In this document: positions 11,316-20,100 of the stretch, one piece after another
Layout: each line of letters starts with the position of its first letter
Position numbering within the stretch: position 1 is the stretch's first letter
DNA from: Penelope pileata
Taxonomy: Eukaryota; Chordata; Aves; Galliformes; Cracidae
Direction of reading: 5' to 3'
DNA length: 64,000 bases
Assembly (NCBI GenBank): GCA_013396635.1
Contig: WBMW01005741.1
Coordinates: 562,039 to 626,038 of the forward strand
The notes under the pieces: generated by a model
Databases searched by the model: none
Told to the model about the DNA's origin: nothing
Seen by the model: only the letters and a program-made list of their open reading frames with translations
Made by a program: the position numbers and the translations under genes

Positions 11316-11970
11316 TCTCTCAAAGGCCTGCCCAGGGTCATAGTAGCCCAAACCTTGATCATAACACCATCCACACAACCAGTCATTTACCTGACTCATT
11401 CTCCTTCTCCTTTCTGGGTCCCAGCTGCCAACTCTCCAGACAGAAGAGATCACAATTTGCACTCCCAATCCCTTCAACTTCTTTCCAAGGGATGGAAAGT
11501 CCTTTTTCATGTTCTTCAACTTCCTTGCTGCAGCCCCCTGAGACCCAACCTGAATGACAACGAGTGGGTGGTAGTCGTCCTGTTTTATCAGTCACAGCAG
11601 AGTCTTTTTAACATCTCTAACGTGATTCCAGAAGACAACAAACCTCTCTGGAGAGGTTACGTGGGTGGCAAATGGGGGCCTCAGTGCCCCCTAGAAAGGA
11701 GTCCCCAGTTACTAAGACTCTTCGCCCCTTTTTGCTGGCGCTAGTTTCGATGCAGTTTCCCAGTTCGCCCTGCTTAGTATGCTTGTTGCTTCCTGTGTTT
11801 GCAATATGCTTGCTGTTGCCTGGGTTCTGACTGCTCTCCAGACCCTCACCCGTTTCCAGCCCCAGAGTCCCAAATTTGTTGCACAGGGGCACTGTGGGTT
11901 TGAGGAAGACACCTCCTTCTCTGAGCAGAGATGAGGGTCCAGCCCCCATTGCCTTGCGTGCTAGCATGCC
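11217..11970 (-). pseudogene. CR1 ORF1 SGNH-hydrolase (esterase) domain, degraded
   Basis: Some CR1 ORF1 proteins carry an SGNH esterase thought to act on lipids or membranes. Block I is visible as VLVTGDSFLGGTEAP (normally GDSL), with the Ser codon near 11700. Block III, normally around GTND, reads QVGSQGAAR here, so the Asn is lost. Block V, normally DxxH, reads SDRTQLSRWGKS: the Asp is kept (11297-11295) and the His has become Gln (11288-11286). The frame breaks between block I and block III. The domain is therefore recognisable but should be inactive. Confidence 0.75.
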
Positions 11971-12048
11971 CTTTTCCCTCTAGATAGGAAGCTGGTTTAG
12001 CTTCTTCCCCTCACAGGGACTTAGGAGGGGACTGCTGGTCAGCATGCC

Positions 12049-12430
12049 TCAGTTCAAACCTCCTGCTCTTGTCTCCCTCTCAGATTCCCAGGTGCCTCTC
12101 AGCCTGGTGATTTCCTCCTGCAGCCTGGCCACCTGCTCAAGAAGCTTGTTGAGCATAGCATACCTGCACCCAGTGCACCCTCCTCCTCCCTCAGGACCTA
12201 GAGGGACCTCCAGATTCTGGAGGTCCCCACAGCCAAAGGTCTGGATGGCTGCATTGCCCCTCAGGAGGTCTACCTGGGTGCATGCATGAGCCCAGAAAGG
12301 CTGTGTCCCCTCTGACCAGGTTGCTGCCTCAGCTTGGCAGTTTTGGTGGATGCCCACCATGGTAGCTGTAATAGACAGCAGCACCGTAGAGTTCCCAAAT
12401 GAGAAGAGAGCAGCCTCCCTGTGTGCCCTG
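12049..12430 (-). pseudogene. CR1 ORF1 N-terminal zinc-finger/coiled-coil region
   Basis: The minus-strand frame has a CGDLQNLE...GCTGCRYAML segment with spaced cysteines, followed directly by an amphipathic stretch (NKLLEQVARLQEEITRLR) that looks like a coiled coil. This is the ORF1 arrangement of CR1 elements: a nucleic-acid-binding Cys motif next to a trimerising helix. It continues into the esterase domain at 11970 after a short gap with stops. The true start codon is not identifiable. Confidence 0.7.
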
Positions 12431-12440
12431 CCCTGCACAA

Positions 12441-13042
12441 CCTGCCTCTGCTAACTGCTCATCATGGCCTGTTTGCGTGTCCTATTTACTGTGCTGCCTT
12501 TGTACATGTTGTACATGCAGAGAGTTGGCTTCTATCACTCCTGGCTCTGCCCGCTGACATGGTGTGGCCTCAGAAGCACCGCTCCTTTCCGCTGGGGCTC
12601 CTGCACTGTCCCAATGGCTCTTTCCCTGGGATTTAGCCACAGATTTTTTTTACATCTCTGCAAGGATCCTTCGGTGTGAGCCTCTTCTCTGCAGCTGATC
12701 TGCACAAGGTCTTCACTTAAAAATGAAACTAGTTTCACCATCATCTCCCACAGGTTTTATCCCTGTGCAATGTATGGTCTGGAGCAGAGATCTAATTCTG
12801 ATTTTACTATTATTATTTACTGCAATGTTGCTATTATGTCAGTGCTCGAATACTTCAAAGAGGACTGGACCCAACAGGCCATGGGATGTTCATATCCAAA
12901 GTATGACATGGCCCCACAGTTGAGAGCTAGCCTAGCTGGTCCCTGTAGGGCCTGTGCTACACCTTGGTGGGCATTCCTGTGGCAACCCTCAAGATCATAC
13001 ATGCTGGTTTGACACTGCTTCATTTTGGCACAATGAGTTCCA
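12441..13042. other. Between two CR1 copies
   Basis: Non-coding. The first 200 bases may still be CR1 5' UTR, as they are pyrimidine-rich and continuous with ORF1. From about 12770 the sequence looks unique. No gene signal. Confidence 0.4.
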
Positions 13043-13700
13043 AACAAACCTTGAGAGCAGCCCTGCTGAGAAGGACTTAGGGGTTCTGATGGATGAAAAG
13101 CTGGATGAGCATCAGCAGTCTGCTCTTGCAGCCTGGAAAGCCAACAGTATCCTAGGCTGCACCAGAAGAGGGGTGGCCAGCAGGGAGAGGGAGGGGATTG
13201 TCCCCCTCTACTCTGCCCTCATGAGGCCCCAGCTGGAGTACCGCATCCAGGGCTGGGGCTCACAGCACAGGAAGTTGCTGGAGCAGCTCCGGAGGAGGCC
13301 ACAAAGATGATCAGAGGGCTGGAGCACCTCTCCTATGAGGAAATATTGAGGGAGCTGGGATTGTTTAGCTTGGAGAAGAGAAGGTTCCAGGGAGGCCTCG
13401 TTGCGGCCTTCCAATAGTTGAAGGGAGCCTACAAGCAGGAGGGAAATCGACTTTTTACACAGATAGTGATAGGACAAAGGGGAATGGATTTAAACTGAAA
13501 GAGGGGAGATTTGGCTTAGATATTAGGAAGAAATTCTTTACTCAGAGGGAGCTGAGGCGCGAGCACAGGATGTCCGGAGAACCTGTGGGTGCCCCATCCC
13601 TGGAGGTGTCAAGGCCAGGCTGGATGGGGCCCTGGGCAGCCTGATCTGGTGGGTGGCAGCCCTGCCCGCATGGTTGTTCCTCCCAACCAATTTTGATCAC
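13043..13700 (+). mobile_element. Truncated CR1 on the + strand
   Basis: The forward frame at about 13043-13310 reads [34 protein letters not shown], a C-terminal RT block, then [19 protein letters not shown]. Homology continues through 13390-13640 ([10 protein letters not shown] and the 'aggaagaaattctttac' 3' region) to the 'gggcagcctgatctggtggg' block near 13640. It is a separate insertion from the minus-strand CR1 and from a different subfamily. It lacks the octamer tail, so its last few dozen bases are missing or diverged. Confidence 0.88.
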
Positions 13701-15338
13701 GTTTAAAAGGTGGTAGAAAGCTGAAAAGTATGTGTGCACCTATATGGTTCTTAATAAGTGGTGATTAGGGAATGCCTCACTCTGTAGAGGAAAGGTACCT
13801 GGCAGCAGCCAGCCAGGCCAAATGGTATCTGTGTTTTGCATTGCAGTGCGCATTTTGGTCTACTGAGAAACAAGTGCACATCTCTGGACTACCCACAGCA
13901 AACCGTTTCTTTTTGCTGCAGAGGATGACGTGGGGATGTGATGGGATCTGGTCATGGGAAGGCAGGCTTTGTACTTCGTTTGCAGAGCAGCTTGCTCTAA
14001 GGCAGTCTAAAAAGAAATACTTCTGGAGTGATGTTACTTCTTTAGTGACAAGAATTCTACATGTCTTTCCTATGCATGCATGGTCACCTTAGAGTTCTAG
14101 AGGTATTCATAAGAAGGTTTTTTTTGTCTCTGCATCCCCAACTCTGGATGTATTTTCAGAGGGATTATTTTATTTTATTTTTTTAAGATTTACCTAGAAG
14201 ATCTAGGACAGACTGGCTTTTCAACCAGAGCAGCTGTTGCTGCCTGCTCCACGTGATGATACTTTCCTCCCTGGAGTTGCTGTCACTAGATCAATGGTGA
14301 GGACCTCTGCTTCTCCATCAACTTCTCTCCTTCCCCACCTACAGTCCCTTCATTACCTGAGGCTTCCTCAGCTTTTGTAAAAGTTTCTGAAGACCCTGCA
14401 GGAGGCCCAGATTCCTGCTTGTGGCCATGCACGTAGAGGCCTGTTTTGCCTGCTGGCTTCTGCCTGAATTTTCACCCACTGAGGGGCATGCCTGTGGGTG
14501 GCTAAGCTGCATCTGTGACGTGTAAATTGAGATTGTTATCTCTTAGCAGTGGCATCCAGGCTGCCTTGGCAACGGTGGTGAGGGGACAGTGAGGCCCATA
14601 GAGGGGCCACCAGGTTGGGTGGCCAGCCCGCCTGGACTGCCACCTCACAGTGACTTCTCACAGTCTCTGTGTTCCCAGCTGCAAAAGGACGCCTTTTGTG
14701 AAATGCCTGGAGAGTGACTGATGAAAAGCCCTGTGCGAGTGTTAAGTAGTACTTCATTACTGCTGCTCCTCTCACCAGAAGCAATGATTTCAGGGGGCAA
14801 TGAAGCTACAGGAGCTAATTACTCCTTGGGAAGAAAGTTCATCGTGTGTAAGGTAGGAGGAACCTGTGTTTGAATGGATAGGATTAGTGGGAGAAACCTT
14901 CTGTGAGCAAACGGTGGCTTTGCAAGCTGGATTTCCTACTCAGTGATTCCTTCTGGTCCCCCTGAAATCGCACAGAAGTCACGGGAGATCCAGCTAAGAT
15001 TAATGCAGCCTGATGCGTGCTATTTTTCCTGGAGGCCTTGGCAGCTCTGTAATTACAATCAGTGTGCCTGAATCTCCCTCTGGCCCCGGCATACTGCCCA
15101 GCAGTGCCACCAGCATCAGAGAGACCCTGGCTTCAGGGTCTGTCAGGCAGAACTCTGCTGAGAAATCAAACATGCCCCGCTGCGTCCCTCATCACGTTGA
15201 TGAGGAGAGCTCTCTTCCTCTGCTGAATAACTGCCCCATGTCAGCAGGAGCCTGAGGGACTCCTGAGTCCAGCGTGCCTTGTAGACTTGTGATCCAAAAG
15301 ATGCGTTCTCAGAGGAAGGAGAGAGCCATATTTCTATA
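13701..15338. other. LSAMP 5' flank, non-coding
   Basis: No gene. T-rich tract at 14119-14186. From about 14530 to 15280 the sequence becomes more GC-rich with interspersed motifs such as 'ctgtaattacaatcag' (a palindromic homeodomain-type TAATTA core near 15050), consistent with proximal regulatory DNA for the exon downstream. This is inference only. Confidence 0.4.
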
Positions 15339-15385
15339 ACATATATATTTATATATATATATATATATATAAAAATAAAATAAAT
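15339..15385. repeat. (TA)n microsatellite with A-rich tail
   Basis: An almost uninterrupted AT dinucleotide run, then 'aaaaataaaataaat'. It lies about 60 bases upstream of the TATA-like element of the LSAMP promoter and is likely to be length-polymorphic. Confidence 0.95.
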
Positions 15386-15443
15386 GAGCAGGCTTGCAAC
15401 ACTAGGTGGCAGAGGTGGGATCTTTTCTGCTCAGAGCGCTGTC

Positions 15444-15807
15444 CTATAAGGCATTGCTTGTTTAAGTACAGTCGCATTTAGTTGGAGCTGCGGGAGAGAG
15501 ACAGAGAGATTCTCTGTGTTTACAGCCAGCACAGGCTACGGCGAGCATCTAACCTGGCCCCCCTTCCTCCCGCACTTGGAGGGAAGAGTGCGAGGCTATT
15601 TGGGAATCTGGCCACTGCGGGTCAGCCCTCCCTGTGACTGGATTGCCAGAGCTGGTAGAGCAGAGCCCGGGGGGACTGAGGGGAGACACAAACCCCGTTT
15701 TATCTGAGAGGGGAAGAGGAAAGGGGGGTGGGGGGAAATTGAGAGAGCAGAGAGAAGCGAAGAGACGGAGAAAAGGGCAGAGGAAGCGGAGCGAGTGAGA
15801 GAGAAGC
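15444..15807 (+). promoter_or_regulatory. LSAMP: Putative LSAMP core promoter and 5' leader
   Basis: A TATA-like CTATAAG lies at 15444-15450. If used, transcription would begin around 15475-15480, giving a leader of about 330 bases. From 15480 to 15807 there is no ATG, so the coding ATG at 15808 would be the first one met by a scanning ribosome. The last 110 bases are strongly purine-rich (GAGA-type). The absence of upstream ATGs is read directly from the sequence; the start site is inferred. Confidence 0.5.
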
Positions 15808-15874
15808 ATGAGGACCTACTGGCTGCACAGTATCTGGGTGCTGGGATTCTTCCTGTCCCTCTTCTCCTTGCAAG
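15808..15874 (+). CDS. LSAMP: LSAMP first coding exon (signal peptide), partial gene
   Basis: LSAMP is a GPI-anchored IgLON cell-adhesion protein with three Ig domains that guides limbic and cortical axon growth. This exon encodes 22 residues, MRTYWLHSIWVLGFF then LSLFSLQ: a short polar start with Arg, then a hydrophobic core, as in a secretory signal peptide. It matches the start I remember for chicken LSAMP and for the alternative 1a transcript in mammals. The ATG has A at -3 and no upstream ATG in the leader. The exon ends after one base of a Gly codon (G at 15874) followed by GTATGT, so it is phase 1, the phase used by IgLON signal-peptide exons to join the first Ig exon. The Ig exons are not in this window; in mammals the next exon is hundreds of kilobases away. 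NTM, OPCML and NEGR1 begin differently. Confidence 0.8.
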
Positions 15875-15880
15875 GTATGT
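15875..15880 (+). promoter_or_regulatory. LSAMP: Splice donor of LSAMP exon 1
   Basis: The junction CAAG/GTATGT is a near-consensus donor. It splits a Gly codon after its first base. No competing GT with as good a match lies close by. Confidence 0.8.
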
Positions 15881-15934
15881 GATGAGTTCTTTCTTGCAAC
15901 CTCCCCAAACCCCTTCACTTGAATTGAGGCTGAT

Positions 15935-15935
15935 N
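15935..15935. other. Single N
   Basis: An isolated N 60 bases inside the intron. Unlike 7743 and 9295, I see no repeated sequence on its two sides, so it may be a true ambiguity or a small gap. Confidence 0.6.
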
Positions 15936-16193
15936 TTGCAAAGGAAAGAGGGGTGAGTGAGTGTGGGTATCCCTTCCACCTACAGCCAATGTTTCTCAGC
16001 ACTTCAGGACACAAGTACCAATGCTCCAGGATTCCTCACCTTCCTGAGGAGATCAGTGTCAAGTTTCTTTTTTGATTTTTTTTTTCTGTCTTATTTTATT
16101 TTGGTATTTTGGTTTTGCTGACGAAGGGGGAAGGTTAGAGGAGCCTCTGTGCCTCTTTGCAAAAACACTATGTCCTTCCCTTCCACAAGAGGG

Positions 16194-16211
16194 GGGGAAA
16201 AAAAAAAAAAG
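16194..16211. repeat. G7/A13 homopolymer tract
   Basis: A run of G followed directly by a run of A, interrupting otherwise unique intron sequence. Confidence 0.8.
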
Positions 16212-16389
16212 AATGAAGGAGGAAAAGACAGAATAAGGAAATTTGTTGGGTATGGGATTCTGTTCAGTGGAGAATTGCCAGCTGGGTTTCTTGCTTGAAG
16301 AGCCAAATGTGAGTACAGAATTTAGTTTGAAGTGATGACAGACATGCTAGCTGGTTTTGAGATGCTTTCTGTAAACAGGAGTTAAGGGT

Positions 16390-17110
16390 TAATGCATCCC
16401 GTGCTGTATGTATAAATACACATCACACATGCACAGATAATCGTAGCCCTGCAAATCACAGCTTGTACATGATCCGTGCTCACTCACACGTACCAGTGGT
16501 CCTCTATACCCATGCACACACGCTCACTCATGAATATAGCATGGAAGATGAATAAACTCGCTCTGGCACATACAGTTCTAGCTCCCGAGCACATGCAGTT
16601 CCTGGAGTGCCGGTCTGCTTCTCTCCTGCTCATGTTTGCTCTCCCTCCCTTCCTCCTTTAAAGCCTTTCCTTGTGCACGCTGCTGTTGGTGATTGCTTGC
16701 ACATAAAAATCCTGTGCCTGTCCTGCTGCACTTGCAGGTGCATGTACACATACGTGGTACGTTTATGTTCTTTATTTGTACAGCCACCTATCTGGCTTCC
16801 TATCTTACACAGTCTCACACTCAGATTCTTGCATGCACCTAGAGGGTATCTCACTGTGACTGCCTTCACCCCTCACGCTCTCGTGCATGCTGTGGTGCAC
16901 AGAGAGGTGCCCTGTCACAGCATCCACACCACCCTTTTTACTCACACTTCCACACACAGTTTTGCACTTGCTGTTCTATTTTGTGTCCACTAAGCAGATC
17001 ACAGACACGCTCCCTGTCACACACGTTCTTTCTGTTGCAGCCTCACGTTTACCTGTCACTATTGCGTGCACTCACTGTGAAATCCCTCATTTTCTCCCTC
17101 TTTCTCACAT
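16390..17110. repeat. Degenerate CA/CT-rich tract
   Basis: About 700 bases in which short CACA-, CACTCA- and CACAC-type words recur at irregular spacing, separated by unique sequence. C and T greatly exceed G on the + strand. It looks like an old minisatellite or a decayed CA/CT microsatellite that has spread by slippage. It is not coding: the forward frames of about 70-128 codons here are a by-product of the low stop frequency in CA-rich DNA. Confidence 0.6.
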
Positions 17111-20100
17111 TTACTGAATGTTCCCTTCTGTACAGCCTCTCCTCAGCTGTCTCTGCGCTGCATAAACATGCTTTTTCACTGTCAGGCATTTTCTCTCAAA
17201 CTTGCATGCTGTGAACTCTGGATCATGAATCCAGCACCAGCACCTTCCAGCTGACTTGCTCTGTGAAGTGGCTGATCCTGACAGGCTAGGAGGATTTCTC
17301 CAGCACACAGGATGCACATGAGCTGAGAGGAGTCCTGTGCTTGTGTATCGTACGTAGCCAGTGTCAGCAGTGAAGTTGGGTGGCTTGCTGTGAACTTCCC
17401 TCTGCTCTGGAGGAACAGGCACAGAGCTCTCCAGGAAGATGGATGCTGACTCTGAGCGTTGCCCCTCTCTCTGGTGCTTGTCTCCTAGTCTGCAGTCAAT
17501 GGTGCTTGCTCTTCACACTGTTTTGAGTCAGAAGCCTTCCTTGAGCTGTGACCAGAGCACCCTGATTCTAGCGCGACCGGGAGCTGCTTTAATCCTTCCT
17601 AGCAGCTGCAGCTTATGCCAGGCCTGGGCGCTGTGTTATTCGCTTTCTGTCCCAGTGGGTTACTATTGCACGGCTGCACCAGCCACATCTGTTCGCAAGC
17701 ACTGGGGGCACTGGGGAAGGTCCATAGATGGCTATTTTATTGGGTACTCTCTGAGAAGGCAGAGGCAACACAGCTGCCCTCTCCGGGTTTTCAAATGGGG
17801 TTGGAGATGTAGGGATGTTGCAAACCTGGATCTGCTAATTCTGCTCATCCCAAACTTCAGATGTAGTATAAATGAGCTCTGCTGCTGGATCTACTGTCAC
17901 AGCCAGCAGCACCTCCCTTCCTCACACCTGGGCTGAGAGGATGGGGAGGCAGGGGCATTGGGGCTGCAGAGGAGGAGCAGAGCATGTCGCAAGCAAGCCC
18001 AAAGACGTGGGAAGGAGTTAAGAGTGGGAAAGTATTGCACCCTTCTGCGTCTTTTGTTGCTCTTTTTCTCATTTAAAGAGAGAAAAGAAGGCTGGGGTGG
18101 GGGGAGGGAGGTGGAGAACCACTTATTTCAAATTAATTGGCGTTCACTGAGAGCTATGGTAATGAGCCCTGAAGATTTCTGTAGCCCTGCTGAGTACGGG
18201 GTTTTGAACACTTACCCTAGAGAACCACAGCAGTGGCTGTGCTGGGCAGTGACCCCCGTCCCCTCCCTCCTAGTGCATCCCTCTGGAGCCAGGCAGCCGT
18301 GCCTGCGAGCTGCCCAGGACTTCCCTGTGCCTCCTCTTCCTTGCTGTCCGCTTGGGGGTGTACTGGAGAATGTAGAAGGAGCTCCTGATCGCCTTCTGCT
18401 CTCCCAAAGCCACCAGGCAGGGGGTGAGGAGGAGGGAGGCCAATGCTGAGCTGAGGCTGAATAACAGTGAGCGATGGAGGGTGGGGGGAGCGCAGCGGGG
18501 GCTGGCAGGAGACCTGCGGGATCCGCAGTGCCAAGTGGCCGAGGCAGGCAGCCTCCAGCACCTCTGCTGGGGACGTGTGATGAGTTGCCTGCCCTTGCCT
18601 GCTGGGCGCAGGGACCTGAGTGCAGACTTTGCCCCCTTCCCCATAGGCTAGAGGCTCTGATTCCTGCAGAGAGGATCTTATTTTCTTCAGATCATTATGT
18701 TTCCTTAGTACCGTGCTTCAGGCTTCGTGTGTTTCCCCGCTGCCGTACCTTGGTTGTGTGCAGGCGATGTGCGTCCTGTTCCTCCCGCGGAGCGCTGGCC
18801 TCGCTGCTGCCCTGTGGAAGGGCGGAAGCACCCTGCTCCCTGCACTGCTCCAGGTGGGACCTCCTGGTGGGATGCTGCCACTTTCCCCTGGATGGATTTG
18901 TCTTGGCTTGGTGTGCCTCGTAGCTTCTGATAAGGATCAGGCTCTCGAGTTGAACTCAGAAGCTGGTTTTTCTTTTCCTTCTTCTCATCTCCCATTCCAC
19001 CCCCCCAAAATAAAGTTTAAAAAATTGGAGTGTGAGGAAGAGAATTATTTGAGTCTATCAAAAACTGTATTTTGATCATTTAGAAGAACTTTTATTGTTT
19101 TCAGTTTTACCTCTTATTATGCTAAATTAACTTAGCTGCCAATATGAAAAGTTACTCTGATTTCCCACCTGAGCCTTTAATTTAAAAAATGAATGCCTTG
19201 GCAAATTATGCATTTTCTCCAGCATTGCTTCATGTTTAAAATTCTTCTAAATAAACTTTCCCCTTGAAAAATAACATCTGTTTCAAATGTACGATTCACT
19301 TAAGAAAAAAAGTCATCCTAGCTTGTTTTAACCAATCTCCCTTATTACCCCACCTGAGCGGTTAATTGCAGGAGAGCNCCACAGCCAATGTGTTGAAGTG
19401 GATGCTTTTGGAAAGGACACGCAGAACTGGTCTGCATGGTACGAGCAGCATTTATTTATGATGGATGTTTTGAGCTGCTCAACGGTATTCATAAATGGGG
19501 AACGAATCTGAAAGAAATTGTGGAAGCACTTGGGTAAGTGGAGTAGGATGCCTTAGGTTGGTGTGCAGTACAAATGTTATCTGCAGAGTCTCGTGCTTTA
19601 TAATGTTAGTGGGCAATGCGGGTGTGAAAAATGATGCGTTTGTCAATGCGCAAAGCTGGTACAACCTGTATGGATGGAGGCATGTACCCAAGTGTTTCTG
19701 TGCTGATAATGTGTAATGGATGGGGGGAACAGAGAGAAGAGGAGCAGAAATGTATGTGTGTGCTGAGAGTGGCATTGTGGTGTCTGTCTAACAGTGTGTG
19801 GTGATAGCTGTGCAGCTGGGTAACGTTGAGACACTGCTGACTGGAGGGAGAAGTCCCTTCCTGCTCCCCTGAACATATGTTTCTTTCTATCTGTTTCCAA
19901 CTCTCTCAGTCAACTGAGGCAGGGGAAGCTCCCGTGTGCTGGACTGTATTGATGAGGAAATGATTCACTCAGCTGCCTTGCATTCCCTTAAATGATGAAG
20001 AGGTTCAATACGTAAAAAAAGAAAACACTTTTCTTGTAGGTACAGGATGGATAAGAGGCAGAGAAGGCTCTCTATCTGCAAAGAGGGAAATTGAAATGAT

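Larger units (their letters stand above)
6774..12440 (-). mobile_element. Near full-length CR1 non-LTR retrotransposon
   Basis: On the minus strand the order is: ORF1 with a Cys-rich and coiled-coil segment (12430-12049), ORF1 SGNH-esterase-like domain (11967-11217), endonuclease start (about 11010-10850), the endonuclease-to-RT linker, reverse transcriptase (about 9760-9318 continuing at 7742-6864), then a short 3' UTR. The 3' end at 6774-6785 reads ATTCTGTGATTC on the minus strand, the octamer tail typical of CR1. After removing the duplicated block 7744-9294 and the 22-base overlap, the element is about 4.1 kb, close to the roughly 4.5 kb of a complete CR1. Most avian CR1 copies are severely 5'-truncated, so this one is unusually long. 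It is dead: many stops and frameshifts, and a central piece of the endonuclease is missing. The 5' limit could extend to about 12650. Confidence 0.9.

Noticed and set aside
15596..16014. Minus-strand frames opposite LSAMP exon 1
   Set aside because: They are shadows of the purine-rich leader and cross an N; no independent coding evidence.
16390..17110. CRISPR-like or regularly spaced array
   Set aside because: The CA-rich words are irregular in spacing and sequence, and the window is eukaryotic.
17439..17936. 165-codon forward frame in early intron 1
   Set aside because: Cys/Ser/Leu-rich translation of pyrimidine-rich DNA; no homology recognised and no splice structure.
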